Source: Bicyclus anynana (Eukaryota > Arthropoda > Insecta > Lepidoptera > Nymphalidae). Taken from it: a stretch of DNA of 64,000 nt. Of this stretch, positions 10,250 to 21,724 are shown piece after piece (position 1 is the first letter of the stretch; every line of letters begins with the position of its first letter). The translations under genes were made by a program, and so were the position numbers. A model generated the notes under the pieces. The model had not been told where the DNA came from. It was given only the letters and a program-made list of their open reading frames with translations, and did not search any database. Location of the stretch: assembly GCF_947172395.1 (NCBI RefSeq), contig NC_069109.1, positions 5,126,968-5,190,967 of the forward strand, in the 5' to 3' direction.

Positions 10250-10397
10250 GTATTTTGTATAGCGATTAATAAATAACGTTTTATAAACCGCAAATATCTG
10301 CATCAACGCGACCAAAGTCTCGAACCAAAATTAGTAACCGCATCCAACGATAAATAATTATTAATTATAACTAGGGCCCGGATAAATATATATATAC

Positions 10398-10627
10398 TCT
10401 ATACTATAAAGAGGTAAAGTTTGTAAGTTTGTAACATTCTTTAAATGGGGTAATCTTCGGAACTACTGGTCCGATTTTAAAAATTCTTTCACCAGTAGAA
10501 TGCTACATTATCGGGGAGTGCTATAGGCTATATTTTATATTGGTATCATATATATTAGCCGAGTTATCACAGTTTTTGTCATACAGATCGGACCGAAATA
10601 ATTCCGCTAAAATAAGCGTCCGCTAGT
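10398..10627 (+). mobile_element. Helitron-like element
   Basis: It starts TCTATACTATAAAGAGGTAA and ends AAGCGTCCGCTAGT. The first part matches the start of the larger elements at 12531-13754 and 25958-27161, so this is an internally deleted relative. Confidence 0.65.
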
Positions 10628-10821
10628 GTATTATAAAATCTAAATTATGTACCTACGTAAAATATGGATTATAGTAATAACAATACTTTTCAAAATTATA
10701 CATTTTTTTTTCAAAAAAAAAAGAACAGTTTTATTCAACTTCCATTACAATTACAAATTAATACAACTTAATAAGGCTAATTATTAAATTAAGTTGCAAT
10801 ACACAATGACGTGCTTCTTTA

Positions 10822-11319
10822 AATGGGGATGATGACTAGGTTTGAATATATTGATTTTTATGATACATTCGGGTAAATAAGGTCAACGTTAACTAATTTA
10901 TACATAAAAAGCAAAGATTGACTGGATATTTGCAAAATAAATGAGATTATAAAATTTCAAAATGTATTAAAAAGCTTTTATCGTAATTAGATGAAAATTG
11001 ATACAGTTTTAGCTTCCTTACATTAAATGTGGCATTTTTCAATAAATGAACTATAAACATAAACGCACAAATGAAAAAGATATTAGTAATTTTGTTTGAA
11101 CGCCCATACAAACCTAACGATCAGCGAGCCAACGACGTCACTAAATCGTGCCATGGAACGTTTTTCAGGGATCCGCGGCGGCGCCGCAAATCTAACCCTT
11201 TAAATCCCTGTAGCTCCGAAAGTAATGATCGCAGATACCCTGTTACTTTTACAAAATTGATTTACTATTAGCGTACTCTTCATTTATATACAATTTAAAA
11301 AACTGTCATCATCCCTATT
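10822..11319 (+). mobile_element. MITE family M, copy 1 (15-bp TIRs)
   Basis: The ends are AATGGGGATGATGAC and GTCATCATCCCTATT, inverted copies with one mismatch. The roughly 500-bp interior is shared with copies at 17112, 19006 and 60047 and partial copies at 13800 and 25384. A 66-codon frame inside (11071-11271) recurs in decayed form in the other copies and has no known domain. I could not define a target duplication. Confidence 0.75.
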
Positions 11320-11687
11320 ATCAAAATTAAAACTGACGATTTGGTCTTAAACTTGATTAATTCAGTAATTATTAAACTATATCGCCTTTAAAAAATCCGC
11401 ACAGAATTTAGTTAATTTTTTTCAGGCATTATCAAACAAAATACCCTGTGGTAGCAGGAATGTAAATTTCATGTATTTTGGTAAATATATGGATGATTGT
11501 GTCATTTTCTTGTAAAATATGGACTGAACCTTGAAATATGGAAAATAAAACTTGGTTTTTCACAATCTAAATATGATAATCGATGTAAAAAACAGATTAT
11601 AGGCTGAAAATCGCGGGCCCTAATTATAACCTTCTTTATTATAGCTAAACGAGTTATGTCATTCATACATTCCCACATATAATATAC

Positions 11688-12140
11688 CAGGGGTGGCCAA
11701 CAGTTAGTCCAGTAGATCGTGGCAAGGCAAAAAATATAAATACGTAGACCAGACTGCGCAACGTAATCGGCAACTGCTTCACGCATCATCTTGTATAATT
11801 TTTATAAAAAATATAATAATTTAAGATTTAGAAGTTGACATAGAAAAGAAAAAATTTGAACAATTTGTAAATATCAAAGATGATATTTTGAAAAAAACGT
11901 CTACCTACAACTTCATTTATGCGAAGTACACGACAGAAATTAGGGCAGTGGTAGCAGACTTCGAAATTCGCTAAAGCGATTTCAGAAATTCGAGAAGTTG
12001 GTTCAATTTATCGGTTTAATGATTTCATTGATCATAGTGAATTGGATACAAAAAACGCAATACTAATATATACGAGTAGATCGTTCAGGGTTTCAATAGT
12101 AAACATTAGATCTTGGGTCTAATCAAGTTGGCCACCCCTG
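11688..12140. mobile_element. Non-autonomous hAT element with 8-bp TSD
   Basis: The ends are CAGGGGTGGCCAAC and GTTGGCCACCCCTG, perfect 14-bp inverted repeats of the hAT type. TAATATAC occurs directly at 11680-11687 and 12141-12148, the 8-bp duplication typical of hAT. It is 453 bp long with no intact transposase. The minus frame at 11502-11789 crosses its left end and is chance. Confidence 0.9.
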
Positions 12141-12226
12141 TAATATACAATACGTCAGCCTAACGCTCGTGGGTTTATGTTAATGTTCTCTGTGAATGTC
12201 GATACAATAAATAAATAAATATAAAT

Positions 12227-12491
12227 AAATATACTTAAACAATACACATCACTATCTAGCCCCAAAGTAAGCATACAGAGTAGCTTGTGTTATGGGTGCT
12301 AAGATAGTTGATATTATAATATTCATATACAATTATATACTACATATAAATACTTATATAATGTATAACTACACACAGACACTGGAAAACACTCATGCTC
12401 ATCACACAAATATTTTCCAGTTGTGGGAACCGAACCCACGGCCGTGGATGCAGAAAGCAGGGTCACTACCCACTGCGCCACACGGCCGTCA
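12227..12491 (-). mobile_element. tRNA-derived SINE, family C
   Basis: The head on the minus strand (GGCCGTGTGGCGCAGTGGGT, B-box GGTTCGGTTCCC) is tRNA-like. The body is AT-rich with TAGTATATAATTGTATATGA. Full-length relatives are at 14627 (+) and 35572 (-). Confidence 0.75.
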
Positions 12492-12530
12492 TGCAACAAT
12501 GCATTGTTCTAAATGCTTATTTATATAATT

Positions 12531-13754
12531 ACTAGCGGACGCCCGCGACTTCGTCCGCGTAAATTTCGATGTCAACTTTACTACTACCCCTACCCTATCC
12601 TACCCCTACCCTACCACTACCCCAACCCTACCCTACCCAACCCCTACATCTACCCTACCCCTACCCCAAACCTACCCCTACCTTACCTACACCCTATCCC
12701 CATCCTACCCCTACCCTCCCCGTACCCTATCCCTTTCCTACCCCTATCCCACCCGTACCCCTATCTCACGCCTATCCTACCCTTACCCTACCACTTCCCT
12801 ATCCTACCCGTACCTCTACCCTACCACTACCCTACCTCTACCCCTACCCTACCACTACCCTAAACCCGGCCCTAAACCTACCCTACCCCTACGCTTCCCT
12901 ACCCGTACCCTACCCTACCCTGTAACTTCTCTATCTTACTCCTACCCCTAGCAAAATCGGTCCAGTCCTTCGAGAGTGGTGGTATGACCAAGAGAAATAG
13001 AGACTTCTATGCTAATAATATAAAGAGGTAAAGTTTGTGTGGTTGTAGGAGGTAATCTCTGGATCTAGTGGATCGATTTGGAAAATTGTTTTACCAATAG
13101 AAAGCTACGTTATTTGCGAGTGTCATAGGCTATGTTTGATCCCCATATTCACACGGGAACGGGAACTACGTAAATGAAAGCGCCGGGCGTCATATAGCGG
13201 AATTTCTGCGTCTTTTAGAAATTTTGTATTATCTCCGAAACTATTACAGTAATTAACATACTGTAAAGGGCAAATCTTATCTCCATAATATTCTTGTGAT
13301 TATTAAATAATTTATTTTAATAAGGATTAAAGTTTAGTTGTATAAATAATGACGTAAACCTAAGTATATAAAACTAATAATTTTTAAAACACAAAAGGTA
13401 CTATATCTGCTAATATATAGAAGATAGATATATGGTGTCGCGGACTTTTTTGTAGAACTTTTAAAGATACATAAAGTCTCCATACATTAATTTCAATTTT
13501 ACACAATAGTTAAGGCAGCACATGCGAATAAGTCTGTTTAAGAGGATTTTCAGTCCGACCTGTATGACAAAAACTGTGATAACTCGGCTAATATATATGA
13601 TACCAATATAAAATATAGCCTATAGCACTCCCCGATAATGTAGCATTCTACTGGTGAAAGAATTTTTAAAATCGGACCAGTAGTTCCGAAGATTACCCCA
13701 TTTAAAAAATGTGACAAACTTACAAACTTTACCTCTTTATAATATTAGTATAGA
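12531..13754 (-). mobile_element. 1.2-kb Helitron-like element with TAGGG-rich array, copy 1
   Basis: Read on the minus strand it begins TCTATACTAATATTATAAAG at 13754 and ends GCGGGCGTCCGCTAGT at 12531. It aligns over its whole length with the plus-strand copy at 25958-27161. A smaller inverted Helitron (GACGCCCGGC...ACCTCTTTATATTATTAGC) appears embedded in the middle. The overlapping frames at 12513-12925 are translations of the CCTACC array and do not represent genes. Confidence 0.8.
12578..12950. repeat. Irregular CCTACCC/GGGTAGG array
   Basis: About 370 bp of imperfect CCTACC, CCCTAC and CCTATC units, with nearly all C on one strand. It lies just inside the 3' hairpin of the Helitron. 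The complement has many G3-4 runs spaced by TA or TAGGTA and is a plausible G-quadruplex former. Insect telomeres are TTAGG, so it is not a telomere. Confidence 0.8.
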
Positions 13755-14170
13755 CTAGCGGACGCCCGCGACTTCGTCCGCGTGTATTTCAGTTTTTTAC
13801 TATAAACTATAGACATAAAACGCACAAATAACAAAGATATTAGTAATTTAGTTTGAACGCCCATACAAATCTAACGATCATTATTACCTACGACGTCATT
13901 AATTCGTACCATTTCGTATGGGGCGTTTTTCAGGGATCCGCGGCAGTGCTAGCTCCGAAAGTAATGATCTCAGATATCCTGTTACTTTTACAAAATTTCT
14001 CTATTATTAGCATTCTTTTTAATTTATATACGACGACCTCCGTGGCGCAGTGGTGGATCCACAAAACGGAGGTTGACAGGAACCGATTGAGGTTTTTTCT
14101 TAATTGGTCCAGGTCTGGCTGGTGGGAGGCTTCGGCCGTGGCTAGTTGCCACCCTACCGACAATTTATGA
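13753..14170 (+). mobile_element. Helitron end, partial MITE M and partial SINE B joined
   Basis: 13753-13795 is an inverted Helitron 3' end (CTAGCGGACGCCCGCGACTT). 13800-14028 is the right half of MITE M lacking its terminal repeat. 14034-14165 is family B SINE with its head intact but an internal deletion. The open frames at 13853-14250 cross these junctions and are artefacts. Confidence 0.6.
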
Positions 14171-14626
14171 ATAAATGACGTTGACAATCGGTTCAGTCGG
14201 GGTCGGATAGAGGAAAAGCTCAGGGCATCAAGATACCTGTAATCCGGCACTGATTCCCTGGGCTATCACGGCTCACCCTTAGCTTAGAACCCCTAACATA
14301 CCGGCCATGAAGTGCGTGTCAGGCCACGCGCAGTGTAGGGTTCCGTAGATTAATCACGTTTATACCTTCTTCTTCTTTCTTTATACCTTTTTTCCTATTT
14401 TTTTTATACCTTATGTAATTCACAAAAATACCGATAACGATACCCCAGGGGGGTACCCTAAATAATAAATATTTTTCAAGATGTTGTTCACATTTTAAAT
14501 GTAGATACTCATGCTAAAGTACAGCTTTCTAGTAGTAATAGTCTCTGCGCTAAACCGCGGACGGACGGGCGGACAGACAGACATATATAAGGGTTCCTTG
14601 TGGACTACGGAACCCTAAAAATTTTT
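14171..14626. other. Mixed repeat fragments
   Basis: 14510-14625 (TTTCTAGTAGTAATAGTCTC ... CTACGGAACCCTAAAA) recurs at 62994-63112. A CTGGGCTATCACGGCTC at 14259 is a remnant of SINE A. The rest shows nothing. Confidence 0.45.
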
Positions 14627-14895
14627 GACGGCCGCGTGGCGCAGTGGCCCTGCTTTCTGCATCCACGGCCGCGGGTCCGATTCCCACAACTGGAAAATAT
14701 TTGTGTGATGAGCATGAGTGTTTTCCAGTGTCTGTGTGTATATATACATTATATAAGTATTTATATGTAGTATATAATTGTATATTAATATCATAATATC
14801 AACTATCTTAGCACCCATAACACAAGCTACTCTGTATGCTTACTTTGGGGCTAGATAGTGATGTGTATTGTTTAAGTATATTTATTTAAAAAAAA
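14627..14895 (+). mobile_element. SINE family C, near full length
   Basis: The head GGCCGCGTGGCGCAGTGG lacks a few bases of the A-box region. The rest of the body matches the copies at 12227 and 35572, ending in an A/T-rich tail. Confidence 0.75.
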
Positions 14896-15104
14896 ATAAT
14901 AAAAAAATATATATATATAAATCGCTGTGTCATTCAGGTCGCGTTTCATTTTAGTCCTGACCTCTGTTATCTGTTTGTGTGTGTGTCTTTTTAAGTTCGA
15001 CATTGTACGCATCGGCGATTAGGTCACAATCGATTCACCCTTGATGACTCACTAATTGATAATAATATATTTTTTTTTATTATCTATAGGTTGACAACAA
15101 TCTC

Positions 15105-16640
15105 ACCTTTTTTTTCATTCTTCACAAGTTAGCCCTTGACTACAATCTCACCTAATGGTAAGCGATGATGCAATCTAAATGGAATTGGGCTAACTTGTTA
15201 GGAGGAGGATGAAATCCACACTCCTTTCGGTTTCTACACGACGTCGTAGCGGAACGCTAAATCGCTTGGCGGTAGGGGAGACCGGGGCTGGTTGACTATA
15301 GGGGTAGGTTGACTATCTGTCAAAAACTCGTCCGAGATAATAGCTTTGAGTTAATCAGTGAGGCACAAGAGTCCGTCTCCTCCCCCCGCCCAGTCACCGG
15401 GAACGCGGCGGCGCACACGCACGTCGTTTGAGAGAAGGAACGTAAACGTAATAATGAAAAACAGCACAAGTAAGTAATTATTTTTGTCATAATATTATTT
15501 GTAATAATGCCTAATTATTCATGGTTATTGATTGTCAAAGTATTTATAACAAATGTTTGATTCTTGTTCTTTATTTTATGTATTATTCTATTTGATTTCG
15601 TTGCAGTTTCAAGGTTATGTCATGTGGTTAAAAGTTAAAAGGTGGTTCGGGGCTAGTAGACTAATGCATAACGGGGGTGGTTGGTCAACCCCATAATATG
15701 GATATGCAACTTAAGGCAACAAAACAATCTAGTAAGAAGCTGACTAAGCAAGCAAAGTAGGCAAAGATAACAGGCGGAAAATCTACAGGTACTCGAAAGG
15801 GCGGAAAGGGTTATGGAAGAAAATTTCTTCGTGAGCCTGATAAGAAAAAAAGTGTTGCTCTATGAATGCAAAAATTGCACCTCCGATTTAGAAGACTGAT
15901 TGGATAGTATGATCTCAAAATAATTTATAATCATTTTTATATTAATAAAAATAGACATACGTATGTTAACTGTTACAAAATAATAAATATAATAACATTA
16001 GTTAGATACGATATCTTTTTTACTTCACCATTTGGTAAAAAAAATATTTCCTTTTGTTTTAAATACTTAATAAAAAAAACTGTATTAAATATGATTATTT
16101 GTTACCAAATGGTTAAAGTTTGCAAGAAATTATTTCGTTTTGTTATAAATATTGTATAAGAAAGTACTATGTTTATTTTTAGTTACTCAAATCGCCTAAT
16201 GTTTAAATGTCTGATTCATTGTTATAATTTGAATTTTATTGTGTTTAATTAATGTGGCAGAAGATTACCATGGTATCATGAAAATCAATAAGTGATACAT
16301 TTATGTCTTTAATTCTGTTTCCTCGTAGATTTTGCCCTTACAACTTATAGGTCAACACGCCCCTAGTGACAAATCAAGCTGCCCCAGATATGGGGCAGGT
16401 TGACTCAAATTTCTTGTTTAACAAAATCATGTCTATACACTTTATTATTATTGATTGTGGGATTAGTGACATTGATTTTTAAAGCTTAATAGTTTACCTA
16501 TCAGATGTTTTGGTTTTTATAGTATTAAATGTAAAAACTCAAAAAATATTTGCGTCTAAGCTGAAATTTGGTCAACCAGCCCGGGTCTCCCCTACGTCTT
16601 TGTCCGTAGGGTGGTAACTAGCCACGGCCAAAGCCTCTCA
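15105..16640 (-). mobile_element. SINE family B split by a DNA transposon
   Basis: 15105-15274 and 16593-16640 are two parts of one minus-strand SINE B, joined at GGCGGTA|CGTCTTTG. The DNA element at 15275-16592 sits exactly at the TA of that site. Confidence 0.75.
15275..16592. mobile_element. 1.3-kb TIR transposon with TA target duplication, family unknown
   Basis: The left end GGGGAGACCGGGGCTGGTTG and right end CAACCAGCCCGGGTCTCCCC are inverted over about 22 bp with one mismatch. TA flanks both sides at the point where it breaks a SINE B. Sub-terminal GGTTGAC / GTCAACC motifs repeat inside (15310, 15680, 16350, 16400). No intact transposase is present. TA duplication suggests Tc1/mariner or a related superfamily, but the ends are not diagnostic to me. 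Confidence 0.75.
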
Positions 16641-17100
16641 CCAGACAAAAAACCTGATGGTAAGTGATGATCCAATCTAAGATGGAAGCGGGCTAACTTG
16701 TTTGGAGGGGGATGAAAATTTACACTACTTTCGGTTTCCACACACCATCAGGTGAGATTGTAGTCAAGGGCTAACTTGTAGAGAATATTAAAAAAAAAAA
16801 CATTTATTTCAAGTAGACTCAGTTTACAAGCACTTTTGACACGTCAGTTGACTATTTGTAAAGATTCTACCACCGGTTCGGAAGGCAGGTTCTGCTGAGA
16901 AGATACCGGCAAGAAACTCAACAGTTGCCCTTTAAAAAAAATCATTCAATATTATAATTTACAATTGATGTCGACATTACAATTTCTTATAGTTTTACTT
17001 CCTGTGTGAAGGTGGGAGCTGATCCAACGGCCTCCAAGCATCTTCATATCACCAAAGAAGAATAAGGCCTGGCCTTGTAGCAGGCCTTCAAAATAGGCTG
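16641..17100. mobile_element. SINE B tail and a dispersed-repeat fragment
   Basis: 16655-16790 contains SINE B pieces in both orientations. 16805-17100 starts TTTATTTCAAGTAGACTCAG, a motif found again near 35350 (inverted) and 55614. It is probably the 3' end of a LINE; no coding frame remains. Confidence 0.5.
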
Positions 17101-17111
17101 ATAAACATGAC

Positions 17112-17619
17112 AATGGGGATGATGACTAGGTTTGAATATATTGATTTTTATGATACATTCGGGTAATTAGGGTCAATGTTAACTAATTTATACATAAAAA
17201 GCAAAGATTGTCTGGATATTTGCAAAATAAATGAGATTATAAAATTTCAAAAACTACTAAATTTTTTTTATCGTAATTAGATGAAAATTCATACAGTTTT
17301 AGCTTCCTTACATTAAAATTAACATTTTTTAATATATGAACTATAAAGATAAACGCACAAATAACAAAGATATTAGTAATTTTGTTTGAACGCGCATACA
17401 AATCTAACGATCATTACATTGCCTATGACGTCATTTTTTCGAGCCATTTTGTATGGGGCGTTTTTCAGGGATCCGCGGCAGCGCCGCAAATCTGACTCTT
17501 TAAATCCCTGTAGCTCCGAAAGTAATGATCGCAGATACCCTGTTCCTTTTACAAAATTGCTTTACTATTAGTATACTCTTAATTTATATACAATTTAAAA
17601 AACGGTCATCATCCCTATT
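17112..17619 (+). mobile_element. MITE family M, copy 2
   Basis: The ends AATGGGGATGATGAC and GTCATCATCCCTATT are both intact. The interior aligns with copy 1 at 10822 throughout. Confidence 0.75.
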
Positions 17620-17663
17620 TGTGTAAATAACACGACCGACAAATATAATACCTAATATTATAA

Positions 17664-18410
17664 ACTAGCGAACGCCCGCGACTTCGTCCGCGTTAAACTC
17701 GATGTAAACTTTCAACTACTCCTATCCTACACCTACCCTACCCCTACCCTACCCTATTCCTACCCTACCAGTACCCTACGACGATTCGAAAGTTCCACAA
17801 AACGTTTTATAAATATACCTTACGCACCTCCGTATTGGTGACGCCCACTTCACAGCGGGTCGTGCAGCAAAAATCATAATATTTTAATTTCGCCATAACT
17901 TCAAAACCAAACGTCCAATTTTAATCATTCAAAGACCAAATATTATCTGCATAAACTGTACTTAGTGATGAAATAGTTTATTTTAAAGATTAACAGCATG
18001 AGTAAAATAAATCCGTTTAAATGTAGTCCAAAAAAAAATCTTGTTGGTAAAATAAAAAAAATGGTTGCTGTGCCTCACTCGACATAAATAGGTATAGAGT
18101 GTCGCGGACTTTTTTGTAGATATTTATGAGATCTACAATTAATTAGTACATTTTATGGTTCTATCTTTTATAGTTTAGACAGCGTACACAAAATAAGTAA
18201 CTTTTCTAGTTGATTTTTTACACCTTGTGTCCGAAAGCTCGAAATATCTTACGGAACCCTATTTTTTTCCAAAATATAATTTAGTTACTTGTGGTTAGTA
18301 TAGCTTTCGAATGGTGGAAGAATTTTTAAAATCGGTCCAGTAGTTATTGAGCCTATTCATTATAAACAAACAAACATACAAACAAAGTTTTCCTCTTTAT
18401 AATATTAGTA
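17664..18410 (-). mobile_element. Helitron-like element, 0.75 kb, CCTACC subfamily
   Basis: An inverted 3' end (ACTAGCGAACGCCCGCGACT) at 17664 is followed by a short CCTACCC tract (17710-17780). The 5' end is TCTTTATAATATTAGTA at 18410. The inner part with GTGTCGCGGACTTTTTTGTA also occurs at 63360-63745. Confidence 0.65.
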
Positions 18411-18517
18411 CCTAAGTACTTATAGATTTTAAACATATATTACATCAACAAAAAGGAATGACGAAATGTGAAGGCAGCTGTTCAAACAATAAGCCTAAAT
18501 GGACGGTCGATGTAATG

Positions 18518-18803
18518 GTTAACAACCCATCGGCTCACTGTTGAGCACGAGTCTCCTCTCAGAAAGAGAGGTTAGGCTAACAGTCCACCACGCTGGCCCA
18601 ATGCGAACTTCGCACACATAGATAATTGAGAAAATTCCCAAGTATACAGGTTTCCTCACGATGTTTTTCCTTCACCGTTTGAGACACGTGATATTTAATT
18701 TCCTAAAATACACACAACAAAAGTTGGAGGTGCCCCGGACCGCATTCGAACCCACACCCTCTTTAATCGGAGGCAGAGGTCACATCCACTGGGCTATCAC
18801 GGC
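18518..18803 (-). mobile_element. SINE family A, diverged
   Basis: A minus-strand copy with several small deletions (for example GAGAGGTTAGGCTAACAGTC). The tRNA-like head is recognisable at 18740-18803. Confidence 0.7.
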
Positions 18804-18938
18804 ATCTAGCAGTATTTATGAGTAACATAATCGACAGGAAGGTGAAAATTATATGTAACCTTGATACAATCATGAACTATAAGTATTCTGTACATCGGTT
18901 AATAGAGTAAGAATCTGTGATGGTCAGATCTTCGTCTT

Positions 18939-19502
18939 TCTATACTAATATTATAAAAAGGAAAGATTTCATTGTTTGTTTGTTTGAATTGAGTAAACTC
19001 TGAAAGTTTTTTAAATTGTATATAAATTAAGAATATGCTAATAGTAAAGCAATTTTGTAAAAGTAACAGGGTATCTGCGATCATTACTTTCGGAGCTACA
19101 GGGATTTAAAGGGTCAGATTTGCGGCGCTGCCGCGGATCCCTGAAAAACGCCCCATACAAAATGGCACGAACTTATAACGTCGTAGGCAATGTAATGATC
19201 GTTAGATTTGTATGTGCGTTCAAACAAAATTACTAATATCTTTGTTATTTGTGCGTTTATGTTTATAGTTCATATAATAAAAAATGTCACATTTAATGTA
19301 AGGAAGCTAAAGCTGTATGAATCTTCATCTAATTACGATAAAAGATTTTTAATTAATAGATTTTGAAATTTTATAATCTCATTTATTTTGCAAATTATCC
19401 AGACAATCTTTGCTTTTTATGTATAAATGAGTTAACATTGACCTTATTTACCCGAATGTATCATAAAAATCAATATATTCAAACCTAGTCATCATCCCCA
19501 TT
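18939..19502 (-). mobile_element. MITE M copy 3 joined to a Helitron 5' end
   Basis: 18939-19004 is a plus-strand Helitron 5' end (TCTATACTAATATTATAAAA). It runs straight into an inverted MITE M (19006-19502) that lacks only its outermost 15-bp repeat on that side; the other terminal repeat GTCATCATCCCCATT is intact at the right end. Confidence 0.65.
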
Positions 19503-19575
19503 CTAAAAGGACTTTAACTGGAAGTAGAAGGCAATAGCGCAAATTACGCTACTTTTCTCAATCGGCAAAGAAAAA

Positions 19576-19749
19576 CCTTCGTGAGGAAACCGGCATATCC
19601 GAGAATTTTCTAAATTGTGTGTGTGTGAAGTCTGCCAATCCGCATTGGGCCAGCGTGGTGCACTATAATCCTAACCCCTCTAAGTTAAGGAAAGGAGACT
19701 CGTGCTCAACAGTGAGACGAATATGTTGTTAATGTTGATGATGATGACA
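19576..19749 (+). mobile_element. SINE family A, 3' half
   Basis: It begins within the GTGAGGAAACC region and ends in the GTTGATGATGATGA tail. The tRNA-like head is absent. Confidence 0.7.
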
Positions 19750-20290
19750 ATTTGTACATATCGTATCTAACCACAGACCAATTATTGTATAGGACCAGCC
19801 TCGCTAGATGTTACTTTTCTTTCAAAGTATATGATCAACGATCTAATGCGATTATAAAAACTGTCTCTATAGTATCGATGTTTTATAGTTGTAATCGTGT
19901 TCGTCGGTTAAGAGCACCTTAAAATGCCTTTCTGTGTAATTGAATTGTGTAAAAAACGGGCAAAAACTTCTAATTTAGTATAAGATATATACCAAATCTA
20001 AGCTCATTTTCCTCAGAAAACGACAGACAATTTTGTTCGTGACTATGAGTGCGATACAGGTCCTTCTATAATTGGTCTGAGTCTACTCTAGTTTAAAACC
20101 TTCTGCACGCCACTGACTGTAGGAGATTATACTATTTTCAACTCTTATAAAATGACAAAGGTCTGGCAACCACAGACGATCGGTCTATAATGTAGGTTGT
20201 TAACATTACTTGAAAACCAATTTGACATGCTATTTAACAATTATTGAAAATTGGAACTAATTTGCGTTTAAGCCTCATTATTTAGGGATA
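19750..20290. other. Diverged TIR-element remnant and spacer
   Basis: ATAAAATGACAAAGGTCTGG and AACCACAGACGATCGGTCTA at 20148-20190 resemble the terminal repeats of the element at 24921-25613. No complete element or coding frame is seen. Confidence 0.4.
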
Positions 20291-20400
20291 TTTCCTTATT
20301 CGTCCAGTGGTTAGCAAGAGCATGAGGTCCTAGGTTCGTATCCTAGGGCGGGCTATGCAATAGAGCTTTTCAAGCGACGAAAGGCAGAGAGAAGGGTAAC
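20291..20400 (+). mobile_element. tRNA-like SINE head, family D
   Basis: The A-box-like CGTCCAGTGGTTAGCAAGAG and the B-box-like GGTTCGTATCC are present, but the cloverleaf does not close cleanly. A tRNA-derived SINE or tRNA pseudogene is more likely than a working tRNA. Confidence 0.45.
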
Positions 20401-20419
20401 AGTTCGACGTGTATACAGG

Positions 20420-20595
20420 ACTAGCTGACGCCGCGCAGTTTCACCCGCGTAGTTCCCGTTCCCGTGAGAATACGGGGATAAAATATAGCCTATAGCCTTC
20501 CTCGATAAATGGGTTATCTAACACTGAAAGAATTTTTCAGATCGGACCAGTAGTTTCTGAGATTAACGCGTTCAATCAAACAAACTCTTCAGCTT
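20420..20595 (-). mobile_element. Helitron-like element, GGGAACGGGA subfamily
   Basis: It starts ACTAGCTGACGCCGCGCAGT. The body matches the complement of the copy at 931-1132. Confidence 0.6.
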
Positions 20596-20651
20596 TATCT
20601 ATACTAATATATAGATGTCCCCCTGTATTAATTTATGTATTAATTCAAACA

Positions 20652-20869
20652 TCACACTAATATTATAAAGTCGAAAGTTTGTGTGTAAGTATGTTTGTTA
20701 ATCTTTTACGCTGCGGCTACTGAAGCGATTTGGCTAAAATTTGGATTGGAAATAGATTTTACTCTGGATTAAGACAAAGCCTACTTTTTATCCCGGAAAA
20801 ATACATGGTTCCCGCGGGATTTGTGAAAAACTGAATTCCACGCGGATGATGTCGTAGGCGTCCGCTAGT
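20652..20869 (+). mobile_element. Helitron-like element, complete
   Basis: It starts TCACACTAATATTATAAAGT and ends GTAGGCGTCCGCTAGT. A few bases of the hairpin stem have changed (GCGGATGATGTCG). Confidence 0.7.
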
Positions 20870-21198
20870 TATTTATAAAAGTAGTACATTGGTAATTTCA
20901 AAAATCTTAATTACAGCAGCTAGGTACAGTATTGAAAAAAAAGATTCAAGATCGAAAATTAAAAATACTGTAAAATCCGGAAAAAAGGGATTTTTGGGAT
21001 AACTTTTCATATTGGTATTAGATAAGTAATTAGATGGTGTATCCACCATTTGCGTTTTATCTATTAATTACGGGACACCCTGTATATATTTTTTTATATA
21101 TGAACACTTTTAACTTTTTACTGAGTAGTCCGATTCAGGTGATCCGATTTACCCCTTTTTTCCAATTTCCAAGATTTTCTTACATACATAGTTACAAG

Positions 21199-21483
21199 AA
21201 GCCGTGATAGCCCAGTGGATATGACCTCTGCCTCCGATTCCGGAGGGTGTGGGTTCGAATCCGGTCCGGGGATGCACCTCCAACTTTTCAGTTGTGTGTA
21301 TTTCAAGTAATTAAAAATCACGTGTTTCAAACGGTGAAGGAAAACATCGTGACGAAACCTGAGAATTTTCCTAATTCTCTGCGTGTGTGAAGTCTGCCAA
21401 TCCGTGGTGGACTATTGGCCTAACCCCTCTCATTCTGAGAGGAGACTCGAGCTCAGCAGTGAGCCGAATATGGGTTCATAATA
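21199..21483 (+). mobile_element. SINE family A with 11-bp target duplication
   Basis: ATAGTTACAAG occurs directly at 21188-21198 and 21484-21494. The insertion splits an older dispersed repeat (ATTTTCTTACATACATAGTT ... TGAAGTTAATATAA) also present at 24470-24745 and 39140-39930. Confidence 0.85.
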
Positions 21484-21724
21484 ATAGTTACAAGTGAAGT
21501 TAATATAAGCCTGTTTAAAAAACCTACTTGTAAACGAAGTAGGTAAATAGTAATTTGGGCACACCTTACAATTACAACATCTCAAGATGCAGGCTTTCAC
21601 TTCGTAAGATAACCAATACTTGCATAAGTGCCCCGTGGGCCGTGCACAAGGTTTACGACTAGGGTAGGCATTATACGAAAGTGATAGCATAGTGCAGGGA
21701 TTCTCAAAGATTTTCAAGAGTTAC

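Noticed and set aside
11071..11271. 66-codon ORF, also seen at 17386-17571
   Set aside because: It lies wholly inside MITE M, and the recurrence is explained by the transposon.
12513..12925. Proline/tyrosine/leucine-rich ORFs of 116-118 codons, with counterparts at 26769-27164
   Set aside because: They are translations of the CCTACC array in several frames at once, with no codon preference or start context.
12578..12950. Interstitial telomere
   Set aside because: The insect telomere unit is TTAGG. This array is TAGGG/GGGTAGG-like, irregular, and bounded by a Helitron end.
21118..21330. Minus-strand ORF and similar ORFs at 2881, 34956, 42842 and 28008
   Set aside because: All are translations of the tRNA-derived SINE family A.
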